This document shows, one piece after another, positions 1-5,506 of a DNA stretch of 5,859 nt. The translations under genes and the position numbers were made by a program. Each line of letters begins with the position of its first letter. Position 1 is the stretch's first letter. The notes under the pieces were generated by a model. That model saw only the letters and a list, made by a program, of their open reading frames with translations, was not told the origin of the DNA and ran no database searches. Source of the stretch: DATKDU01 sp035512595 (GTDB lineage: Bacteria; Planctomycetota; Planctomycetia; Pirellulales; Pirellulaceae). The stretch spans positions 1-5,859 of the forward strand of contig DATKDU010000029.1 of the NCBI GenBank assembly GCA_035512595.1, in the 5' to 3' direction.

Positions 1-117
1 GTGCTGCGGATTCCCTGCCAGATCGTGCGTCAGGCGCGGCGGACGATTTATCGCGTGCTGAGTTGGAACCCGCACCTGCCCGCGTTCTTCCGCTTGTGCC
101 GCGTACTGCGGTGTTGA
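1..117 (+). CDS. C-terminal end of a probable transposase (5' end outside window)
   Basis: Frame 1 is open from the first base to a TGA at 115-117 and encodes 38 residues. The tail is basic and aromatic, with QIVRQARRTIYRVLSWNP followed by a Phe/Leu/Arg/Cys-rich end. This resembles the C-terminus of DDE transposases of the IS1380/IS4 type, which often end in a helix of the form 'IVRxxRRxxYRxLSxNP'. That assignment is from memory of the family; no catalytic residue lies inside the window. The gene converges on the minus-strand gene ending at 247, with two hairpins between them. I could not define a terminal inverted repeat for an insertion sequence after the stop. It could instead be the end of an unrelated basic protein. 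Confidence 0.5.
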   Translation: MLRIPCQIVRQARRTIYRVLSWNPHLPAFFRLCRVLRC

Positions 118-147
118 TGAGCCTCCTGGCGACGTGAGAAATCACTC

Positions 148-180
148 GCCGCAAGAGCTGCGGCTACGTCCGGCCGCAGC
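148..180. terminator. Overlapping alternative hairpins between convergent genes
   Basis: Two perfect inverted repeats share one arm. GCCGCA (148-153) pairs with TGCGGC (159-164) around a 5-base loop. GCTGCGGC (157-164) pairs with GCCGCAGC (173-180) around an 8-base loop. Only one can form at a time, and the 8-bp stem should win. The site lies 30 bases after the plus-strand stop at 117 and about 65 bases beyond the minus-strand stop at 247, which suits a bidirectional transcription end. There is no clear U-tract on either side, so it is at best an atypical intrinsic terminator. It could also be a scattered GC-rich repeat or part of an insertion-sequence end. Confidence 0.4.
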
Positions 181-195
181 GCCCCGCTCCGAAAA

Positions 196-217
196 CCTAC
201 TAACCACTCCTACTAAC
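196..217. repeat. Short direct repeat CCTACTAAC, two copies
   Basis: CCTACTAAC occurs at 196-204 and again at 209-217, a 13-base period with four non-matching bases between. It sits in the A+T-richer stretch just beyond the 3' end of the minus-strand gene ending at 247. No function is evident, and two copies of nine bases can arise by simple slippage. Confidence 0.4.
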
Positions 218-246
218 ATCGAACAGTCAAAACCCGGCCCATCCTC

Positions 247-1038
247 CTACCGGCCCCCGACCGACAGCCCCCGCTGCGCTCCCGATGAAACGCCGCCAAC
301 ACCCTCAGCGGTCGCTTGTTTGAGGTCTAGTGGGCTAACGGAAGGAGTTGTATCGGCCTCATCGGGTATGTTTAATCCGCCCGCCGCCTCAATACCATCG
401 TTCCTCGTCTCACTTGGTGTCGATTCGACCGGCGCCAGTCGCCAGCGTCCCTCGTGCTCCTGCCAGGTCGCGTTTTCGGTGGTCAGAATCACCGACCTTA
501 GGTGCGTTAGCTTCACGACGGCTTCGCCCCACTCCGTTTGAAGCCGGATCGAATCCAGCCGCAGCACACCAGTCAACGAGTCGCCATTCTCCAGAATGAT
601 CGTGGCGTTGGTTGGATGCGATTGACCGCCTTCGTCTGTTGTGACTTCGTCAGACAGGCGCAAACCGCGGATGGTATGGATCGGGAGTGTGATCGCACCG
701 AACATGAATTGACCGGGTATGGCGCCAGCACTGAGTTGCCCATCAAGTTTCAGGCCGTTTCGGAGCTCGGCAGTGGCGCGCTTGCTCGAACTTGGTGTGT
801 CTGCGGCTCCGGAATAACTCCCTGGGTGTGCGTCGCCAGCGGAAAGAGTCGCGAATGGATGGTCCTCAATCGGAGAATTGCGTGCTGGCACTGGTGTATA
901 ATCAGTTTCAGGGCGCGGCCTGGGTTCGGTGCGTGACCTGGGAAACTGCGTGGTTTGCGCGACAACGATGCAGACCGCGATCAGAATGAGCGGTATGCTT
1001 CCACATGCTGCCGCCCCGATAAAGATTCGTGTTCGCAT
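247..1038 (-). CDS. Membrane-anchored hypothetical protein with two similar beta-type modules
   Basis: I do not recognise a named family. The 263-residue product has one hydrophobic segment at about residues 5-27 (IFIGAAACGSIPLILIAVC...) with positive residues before it, so it is probably an N-terminal anchor with the rest outside the cytoplasm. Residues 29-88 are a Pro/Ser/Thr-rich linker. Two modules follow with the same order of elements. The first (about 88-130) has ELRNGLKLDGQL then LPIHTIRGLRL. The second (about 145-186) has IILENGDSLTGVLRLDSI then VVKLTHLRSVIL. Each reads as a strand, G-x-L-x-G turn, strands, then a hydrophobic I/L-R-x-[LI] strand, so they may be an internal duplication. 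The tail (187-263) is low in hydrophobics. The ATG at 1038 is chosen because AAAGGAG lies 5 bases upstream; an in-frame ATG at 1101 would add 21 residues but has no comparable site and would bury the anchor. The stop is TAG. Confidence 0.75.
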   Translation of the reverse strand: MRTRIFIGAAACGSIPLILIAVCIVVAQTTQFPRSRTEPRPRPETDYTPVPARNSPIEDHPFATLSAGDAHPGSYSGAADTPSSSKRATAELRNGLKLDGQLSAGAIPGQFMFGAITLPIHTIRGLRLSDEVTTDEGGQSHPTNATIILENGDSLTGVLRLDSIRLQTEWGEAVVKLTHLRSVILTTENATWQEHEGRWRLAPVESTPSETRNDGIEAAGGLNIPDEADTTPSVSPLDLKQATAEGVGGVSSGAQRGLSVGGR

Positions 1039-1043
1039 GTCGT

Positions 1044-1050
1044 CTCCTTT
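1044..1050 (-). promoter_or_regulatory. Ribosome binding site deciding the start at 1038
   Basis: On the minus strand AAAGGAG ends 5 bases before the ATG at 1038-1036. This is the best Shine-Dalgarno match in the window, and it supports the internal ATG over the in-frame ATG at 1101. Confidence 0.75.
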
Positions 1051-1090
1051 GCTAATCCCGAGGGGGGTTACCGATTCGCTGCCCGTGACG

Positions 1091-1118
1091 ATTCTCGACA
1101 TCTCTTGTGTTTGGTCAA
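1091..1118 (-). promoter_or_regulatory. Possible sigma-70-like promoter for the membrane protein gene
   Basis: On the minus strand TTGACC (1118-1113) is followed after 16 bases by GAGAAT (1096-1091). The first matches the -35 consensus at 5 of 6 positions and the second matches TATAAT at 4 of 6. It lies about 53 bases before the ATG at 1038. The -10 match is modest and planctomycete promoters are poorly defined, so a chance match is quite possible. If real, the gene is transcribed independently of the restriction-modification gene upstream, and the ATG at 1101 would be too close to the promoter to be the start. Confidence 0.25.
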
Positions 1119-1163
1119 CACCAACTCATTCGGCAGCATTTCCGGATTTCCAACGAGCATTCA

Positions 1164-1364
1164 TTACGGCCGCCGCCTTCCCTTCCGCCTCGCCTCGATC
1201 CACTCCCGGTCCTCATCTGACAACCGCTCCACCGGCACCTTGACCGTGGTGCCGTCGGTCTTGCGCAGGGTCACGACGCCGCCGGTCAGGCTGACGAAGT
1301 GGGCCTCGGCGTGATACTTTCCGGAGACATTGTGCCAAGTTTGGGCGTCGCCACTATTTGGGCT
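1164..1364 (-). pseudogene. SHD1-domain (SLA1 homology domain 1) fragment without a start codon
   Basis: The minus-strand frame is open for 66 codons between a TGA at 1367-1365 and a TAA at 1166-1164. Residues 10-56 read as a near-complete SHD1 module: a TWHNVSGKYHAEAHFVSL strand pair, GGVVTLRKTDG, TTVKVPVERLSDEDREWI, then a basic tail. SHD1-like modules of the form 'W-x-(3)-G-K...V-x-L-x-(2)-x-D-G...V-P-(2)-x-L-S-x-x-D' are common in planctomycete secreted and hypothetical proteins. No ATG, GTG or TTG precedes the domain; the first usable start (GTG at 1274) would delete its N-terminal half. The frame overlaps the last 11 bases of the restriction-modification gene, in the +1 frame relative to it. 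It is most simply a 5'-truncated remnant. A programmed +1 shift from the upstream gene, or a one-base sequencing error, would instead make it a C-terminal extension of that enzyme. Confidence 0.55.
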
Positions 1365-1374
1365 TCAAGTTTGG
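1336..1374. repeat. 9-bp direct repeat at the 3' end of the restriction-modification gene
   Basis: CAAGTTTGG occurs at 1336-1344 and 1366-1374, exactly 30 bases apart, bracketing the enzyme's stop codon at 1354-1356. The right copy encodes part of the enzyme's last residues; the left copy lies in the SHD1 frame. It may mark the junction where the two sequences were joined, or it may be chance. Confidence 0.35.
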
Positions 1375-4300
1375 CCGAGGGATGGGCATCCGCGGCGGGG
1401 CGGTGTCCCACATCTGGGCGACTTCCTCGGGGGTCAGACCGTAGGCTTCGTTGACCAGGTCGCTGAGCTGGCGCTCCAGAACCAGCGACTCGGCGGCCAG
1501 GGCGCGGGCCGGCTCGATCGTGCGGGTGTATTCCTCCCGGAGGCTGGCCAATGCCGCCGCGGAAAGCGGTTTCTTCTTGCCGCGGATGCGTTTGACCTCG
1601 GCGACGAAGGCGTCGGAATCGAGTTCGGCCGGCGATTGGAGTTTCAAACTCGCCTTTTCGATGTCGTGCTCGATGCGGAGCCAGTCGAGGAGGGAACGTG
1701 TCATTTTTTGGATCGTTTGTGTTGACTCAATCAATTTGTTCACGAGCCGTTCTGCTTCCGACCGTTGAGAATTGCTCGGCGGCGGAATTGGCAACGCTTG
1801 CACGTATTCCTTGATGAACCTCAGCGCTTCATCTTTGCCATGGATTGCTGTGCGCCAGGAATACCACCACGTAATCGGTGCGTTTGCAACTGCGAGAATC
1901 CATAGGTCGTTTGACGGAACAAAATAGGCCGTGTTGTTGCAGAGTGTGCCAGTCGCGTCCAATCCCCAATCCGGGCGCCAGGTGATTTCGGGATACATGA
2001 TCTTTGGTCGTTCAAACTGCGCCCAGTAGGCGCACGAGCGGAGTTCCCACCAATAGCGCCCCTGATCCTGCCGTGCGGTTAGCGCCGCTTTTTGCGCTTC
2101 CAAATGGTCGTAGATCGCCGGGAACTGCTGTCGGAAGATCTGTTCTGCTCTTTCCGCAGCGTCCGACCAAGGCCAAGAATAATTTTCGCTCGACTTGAGA
2201 ACGATCATCCACAGTCCTCGCCAATCTGGATTCCATCGACAAAAGTCCTGACCCCGCAGGTACGGTCTCAATACCTCGCTACTATTCGAATCCGAGGACA
2301 CCATCGCGTCTTTCGTTCGCGAATCGATAAGAAAAGCTTCATTTAGACCGGTCTTGATTCCACTTAACGGCATTACGCCAGCGAATTCATTGAGCGACGA
2401 TGCTCGTGCCTTAATTTTTGCAAGCAGTTGATTCACACCTCCTGGTTCAAGCTGCCATGATTCCGCCCGCAACTGCTCCAGCGGCAACTGCTCCCCTTCC
2501 TCCTCAATCTGGCGGCTCAAATCGTCAATCCGGAGCTGCTCGCGGGGGATGGTACACAGCTTGGCGGACTTGGGCCTGGGTTTCTCCGTCGGTTTGCGGG
2601 CCACGATGATCGACGGAAAGACGTCGGCATCTTCGAAGATCTGCTTGGCGTGGCCGAAGTCGACGACCGATTCAACCCACGCCCCGTCGGCAAACAGCTT
2701 CCGCAATGGCTCGCCGTAGCCCGCTTTCATCCATTTGTTGGTGACGATGAACGAGAGGAGCCCACCCGGCCGCAGCACGTTGAGCCCCAGCTCGTAGAAA
2801 TAGACGTACAAGTCGGCCATGCCGTGGAAGGCGCGGAAGTTTTCTTCCAAGTGCGGCTTGATCGGGCTCAGCAGTTCCTGTCGCACGTACGGCGGATTCC
2901 CCACCACCACGTCAAAGCCGCCTTGCTCGAACACTTCCGGAAACGCTTTCCGCCAGTCGAGCGCCTTGGGATGCACCGCCGGATCGGAGACGACGCTATT
3001 GCCGACGCGGATCGGATGGTCCAGAGCCGTCAGCACCTTGCCGCGCTCGGCCGTTTTGATCCACAGGCTCAGGCGGCAGATTTCAATCGCCTCTTCATTC
3101 AGATCGACGCCGTAGAGGTTGTTTTCCAGAATCCGCTTGTCGAGGTCGAACAGCGAGCGGTGACCGCGCAGCTCCTGGAGCCGGTCGTTCGACGCTTCAT
3201 ACTCCGCGTGCAATTGATCGAACGCCTCGATCAAGAACGCCCCGCTGCCGCAGGCCGGGTCGAGCAGGCGAATCCCGGTCAATTCGTCCTGCCAGGCTTC
3301 CCAAAAGGCGACCAGCGCTTCGCGCTGCGGCTTCTTCAGCTTCGGCAGCTCGTAGACTTCCGGATCGGCGAGGGACGCCTTGGCCGATCCCTTGACCGAT
3401 TTTTCGTGCTTCTGCCGCAGCGCCTCGAACTTGTCCTTCAGCACGCCGCCGAGCGCCTGCTCGATGATGTAGCGGGTGATGAAGGCCGGCGTGTAAAACG
3501 CCCCTTCCTGCTTGCGGCGGGTCTTGTGCTTCTCGGGTCCGACCGGCTCGACGAGCCCTTCCAGCTCGCTGCGCAGCTTTTCCAGGTCGGTAATCGATTG
3601 CTCGAAGATGTGCCCCAAGATTTCGACGTCGATCAGACTGCCGGCCTGGCCATGCAGGGCCTTGGACGGAGGGCGATAGTCGTACGCGCCCAGATCGCGA
3701 AAGAAGCCGCAGACTTCGTCCGAGACTTGCAGCCGGTCCAATACCGGGTCTTCGGCGAACAGCCCGCCGTTGTAAGCATGAATGCCCAGAGCCGCATTGC
3801 CCCGGTCGATGGAGCGGAACAGGGCACGAAAATTGTCCCACACAGGGCGGGGATGGTAGGGGTCGCGGTGGTCAAACGCCTTCTTGATCGTATCCACGGG
3901 CAACAGGCCGCGGTCCTCCGAGAAAGCGACGAACAACACCCGGTCGAGCAGCTTTTGAGTGGAATAGAGAATCTGCGGCCGCGGCACTTCGGGATTCTCG
4001 CGGGCTAAAGCGCTAAAGGCGTCCTGCCGCATGTCGGCATATTCGACGTAGAACTTTTTGGTCAGCTCGCGTCCCACGCGGGCAGATTCGGCATAGAGGC
4101 CGTAAAGGTGGCAATTGCCGTCCGCGGGCACGACGCGCTCCGCGCCGAGCAAGTAAACAAACTGACGCAAGAGCGTCTCGTCCATCGCCAAAGCTTCCGT
4201 GTCGAACCGTTCGTAGGTGTGCTGATCGGCTCCCTTGAAGTAGAGCCGCGACTGGCGCATCGACGTGACCAGAATCCAGTCGCAGGGAAGGTTGATCGCG

Positions 4301-4728
4301 TAACGGTATCCCTGGTCCACGGCGGACATCTTGCGACCGGCATAGGGGCGGTCGATCGGGTCCTTGCTCCCCTTGCCTTCCAGGGCGATGACGGGACGCG
4401 GCGTGCCGTTGAATTCGCCCAGGACGGCATCGGCGACCTTGCCATCGACCTCGACCAGCTTCTCGCGACGGAACGTGTAGCGGTCGAGACCACCGGCGGG
4501 GCCCGTGTACCCGAGTAACGTCAGGAAGAAGTCGGTCAGGAAGTCGGGGAGCAGCTCTTTCTCATTGAGTTTGTCAGCTTTCCCCGAAGTTAAGAGGCTG
4601 GCCCAGTCGTCCAGCTTCTGGCGAAAGGCGCTGGCGCTGGCCGGGAGAACGAATGCTGAAAGGTGCTCGCGGAGGACGTCGGGGCGAAAGAGAGGCTTAC
4701 GTTCAACAGGCACGACGGGCTCCGCCAA
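1354..4728 (-). CDS. Type IIG restriction-modification enzyme (Eco57I-like nuclease-methyltransferase fusion)
   Basis: This single polypeptide should both cleave DNA and methylate adenine N6 at one recognition site using S-adenosylmethionine. Of its 1124 residues, about 80-165 form a PD-(D/E)XK nuclease with D100, E117-G-K119 (ALEGKG) and a following Q139-G-Y-R-Y. About 200-400 is a helical connector. The methyltransferase core follows: GAFYTP at 409-414 (motif X region), LLDPACGSGAF at 488-498 (motif I, SAM binding), YGVDLN at 539-544, and FDVVVGNPPY at 605-614 (motif IV, catalytic NPPY), the gamma order of N6-adenine enzymes. About 780-985 is a TaqI/Eco57I-type target-recognition region (PLSGIKTGLNEAF, LRPYLRGQDF, NNTAYFVPSNDLW, YVQALPIPPP), then charged helices to the end. 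Length is normal for the class and all visible catalytic motifs are intact. The start given is a TTG just after an in-frame TGA; a GTG at 4713 is the likelier start because GGAG lies 6 bases before it. No separate specificity or helicase subunit is adjacent, as expected for type IIG. PglX of BREX is related but lacks this nuclease. The recognition sequence cannot be read from the protein. Confidence 0.93.
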   Translation of the reverse strand: MAEPVVPVERKPLFRPDVLREHLSAFVLPASASAFRQKLDDWASLLTSGKADKLNEKELLPDFLTDFFLTLLGYTGPAGGLDRYTFRREKLVEVDGKVADAVLGEFNGTPRPVIALEGKGSKDPIDRPYAGRKMSAVDQGYRYAINLPCDWILVTSMRQSRLYFKGADQHTYERFDTEALAMDETLLRQFVYLLGAERVVPADGNCHLYGLYAESARVGRELTKKFYVEYADMRQDAFSALARENPEVPRPQILYSTQKLLDRVLFVAFSEDRGLLPVDTIKKAFDHRDPYHPRPVWDNFRALFRSIDRGNAALGIHAYNGGLFAEDPVLDRLQVSDEVCGFFRDLGAYDYRPPSKALHGQAGSLIDVEILGHIFEQSITDLEKLRSELEGLVEPVGPEKHKTRRKQEGAFYTPAFITRYIIEQALGGVLKDKFEALRQKHEKSVKGSAKASLADPEVYELPKLKKPQREALVAFWEAWQDELTGIRLLDPACGSGAFLIEAFDQLHAEYEASNDRLQELRGHRSLFDLDKRILENNLYGVDLNEEAIEICRLSLWIKTAERGKVLTALDHPIRVGNSVVSDPAVHPKALDWRKAFPEVFEQGGFDVVVGNPPYVRQELLSPIKPHLEENFRAFHGMADLYVYFYELGLNVLRPGGLLSFIVTNKWMKAGYGEPLRKLFADGAWVESVVDFGHAKQIFEDADVFPSIIVARKPTEKPRPKSAKLCTIPREQLRIDDLSRQIEEEGEQLPLEQLRAESWQLEPGGVNQLLAKIKARASSLNEFAGVMPLSGIKTGLNEAFLIDSRTKDAMVSSDSNSSEVLRPYLRGQDFCRWNPDWRGLWMIVLKSSENYSWPWSDAAERAEQIFRQQFPAIYDHLEAQKAALTARQDQGRYWWELRSCAYWAQFERPKIMYPEITWRPDWGLDATGTLCNNTAYFVPSNDLWILAVANAPITWWYSWRTAIHGKDEALRFIKEYVQALPIPPPSNSQRSEAERLVNKLIESTQTIQKMTRSLLDWLRIEHDIEKASLKLQSPAELDSDAFVAEVKRIRGKKKPLSAAALASLREEYTRTIEPARALAAESLVLERQLSDLVNEAYGLTPEEVAQMWDTAPPRMPIPRPNLKPK
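4711..4723 (-). promoter_or_regulatory. Ribosome binding site and alternative GTG start for the restriction-modification gene
   Basis: On the minus strand GGAG (4723-4720) is followed after 6 bases by an in-frame GTG (4713-4711), giving a protein beginning MPVERKPLFRPDVLR, five residues shorter than from the TTG at 4728. The TTG has only pyrimidine-rich sequence (CTCTCC) upstream and no Shine-Dalgarno match. An in-frame TGA two codons before the TTG excludes any earlier start, and the next ATG is codon 134, beyond the nuclease acid/lysine pair. The true start is therefore one of these two, and I favour GTG. Confidence 0.55.
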
Positions 4729-4754
4729 ATAAAATCACTGGAGAGTTGGCGGCG

Positions 4755-4784
4755 ATTGTAAGAACTTTGGGAGGCAAATGCCAC
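4755..4784 (-). promoter_or_regulatory. Possible promoter for the restriction-modification gene
   Basis: On the minus strand GTGGCA (4784-4779; 4 of 6 to TTGACA) and TACAAT (4760-4755; 5 of 6 to TATAAT) are separated by 18 bases. They sit 27 bases before the TTG and 42 before the GTG, a normal leader length. No controller-protein gene or obvious symmetrical C-box lies beside it, so any timing of expression would have to come from elsewhere. Confidence 0.35.
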
Positions 4785-4824
4785 GGTTCATAGGAAGGGC
4801 GACGGGGACTCCGAAACTGACCCC

Positions 4825-4843
4825 TGTAGCCACTTTGTAGCCA
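4825..4843. repeat. Direct repeat TGTAGCCA, two copies on an 11-bp period
   Basis: TGTAGCCA occurs at 4825-4832 and 4836-4843, so the copies lie on the same DNA face about one helical turn apart. That spacing suits paired protein binding. Two roles fit: arm-type sites for the integrase of the element whose attachment core starts at 4963, about 120 bases away, or an upstream operator of the restriction-modification promoter, whose -35 lies about 40 bases away. Sequence alone cannot choose between them. Confidence 0.45.
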
Positions 4844-4962
4844 AATGGGCGGACGGTGCCAAACAGTCGCGGATGTTGGCGGATTTTGACCCTCGCCCCA
4901 ACTCCGCCACCGTGTACGGCTTCGGACGACTCTGGACGATAGTGGACAGGTGCGCAGAGCAA

Positions 4963-5015
4963 CTGGAAATGTGGTGCCGGGAAACCGGTTGCGAGTTCGA
5001 ATCTCGTGCCCTCCG
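4963..5015 (+). other. Attachment site: 3' half of tRNA-Ser(GGA), probable integration scar
   Basis: The segment matches a class II tRNA from the anticodon loop to the discriminator base. It has loop CTGGAAA (4963-4969, anticodon GGA at 4965-4967), 3' anticodon stem TGTGG (4970-4974), a variable arm CCGG-GAAA-CCGG (4977-4988), T-stem GCGAG (4991-4995), T-loop TTCGAAT (4996-5002), T-stem CTCGT (5003-5007), acceptor strand GCCCTCC (5008-5014) and discriminator G (5015), with no encoded CCA. The long variable arm and G73 indicate serine. The 5' anticodon stem should read CCACA but is AGCAA, which cannot pair, and no GGAGGGC acceptor strand precedes it, so no functional tRNA is made. A tRNA 3' half starting at the anticodon loop is the standard scar of tyrosine-recombinase integration. 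The element should lie to the left and the chromosome to the right. Confidence 0.72.
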
Positions 5016-5506
5016 CTGAAAGAAAGCCGCGTTTTGTAAGTGCTGAATTCTCAGTGGCTTGCGAATCGCTCCAGGCGAACTTGCCCCCGCCGTGTCGAAA
5101 AAAGCCAACCTGTATCAACGCGACAGCCGAGACCAGTGTCCGAGCTTCTTTCGACTTATCCAAGCCATCGCAATGGGTTTGGGTGTTGCGAGGCGAGTTG
5201 CTGTTTGAGGCTCGGGTCGCGGAAGACATGAGCACGACGCCGTACTTTCGCCAGGCTAGGCTGACTCCCGCGCTAGACGGCCAGCTCCCCAAAGTGACGA
5301 AGCGAGTCGGCAGAAGCCCGCCGCAATATGCCGAGGAAGACGAGTAAGCGAGGCGCGCGGGATCGAAGGGGAAATGACTGTGGCTGGCAATCAAGGCAAG
5401 CTGGTGACCGACCCGTTGCGTGAACCCTAACAGATCACGATCGAAGCGATCAGTACCTGCTGATAGACTCGCAAATCGGTACCCCGTCCTGACTCATCCC
5501 AAGAAA
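5016..5506. other. Non-coding stretch of about 490 bases with no supported gene
   Basis: Open frames exist on both strands but none has recognisable domains or a good ribosome binding site, and the longest on the minus strand also reads antisense through the tRNA-Ser remnant. The only structure I see is a perfect short hairpin, GATCG-AAG-CGATC at 5439-5451, about 55 bases before the TolB-like start. It has no U-tract; it could fold in that gene's leader RNA or be chance. If the tRNA remnant marks an island end, this is the resident chromosome just downstream of the original tRNA gene. Confidence 0.5.

Noticed and set aside
929..1314. Plus-strand frames of 104 and 119 codons across the SHD1 fragment and the start of the membrane protein gene
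   Set aside because: They oppose sequence with clear minus-strand coding character (SHD1 motifs, membrane anchor and Shine-Dalgarno) and carry no domain.
2650..4008. Long plus-strand open frame of 452 codons opposite the type IIG gene
   Set aside because: It lies wholly antisense to the methyltransferase and nuclease coding sequence, has Gln/Arg/Leu/Val-rich translation without domains, and is explained by high-G+C codon bias of the real gene. Other frames within 1354-4728 were discarded for the same reason.
1354..4728. Assignment of the large gene to BREX (PglX) or another multi-gene defence system
   Set aside because: The N-terminal E-x-K nuclease points to a self-contained type IIG enzyme, and no brx, pgl, drm or helicase genes are present in the window.
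4778..4840. Short plus-strand frame of 20 codons (MPRFIGRATG...) with GGGAGG just upstream
   Set aside because: The spacing to the ATG is too short for a normal ribosome binding site, the product matches nothing I recognise, and it overlaps the promoter region of the opposite gene.
4764..5019. Plus-strand open frame running through the tRNA remnant, considered as an integrase C-terminus or remnant
   Set aside because: It begins after a TAA, has its first ATG only far inside, and lacks any tyrosine-recombinase motif (no R-H-x-x-R or catalytic Tyr context). It remains possible that it is non-functional decay.
4735..5394. Minus-strand open frame of 219 codons upstream of the restriction gene
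   Set aside because: It reads antisense through the tRNA-Ser remnant (the EGTRFELATGF stretch is the reverse of the T-arm), has no domain and no ribosome binding site.
5374..5430. 18-codon frame (MTVAGNQGK...) upstream of the TolB-like gene, a possible leader peptide
   Set aside because: An AAGGGG precedes it, but there is no attenuator-like structure or run of regulatory codons; a frame this short is expected by chance.
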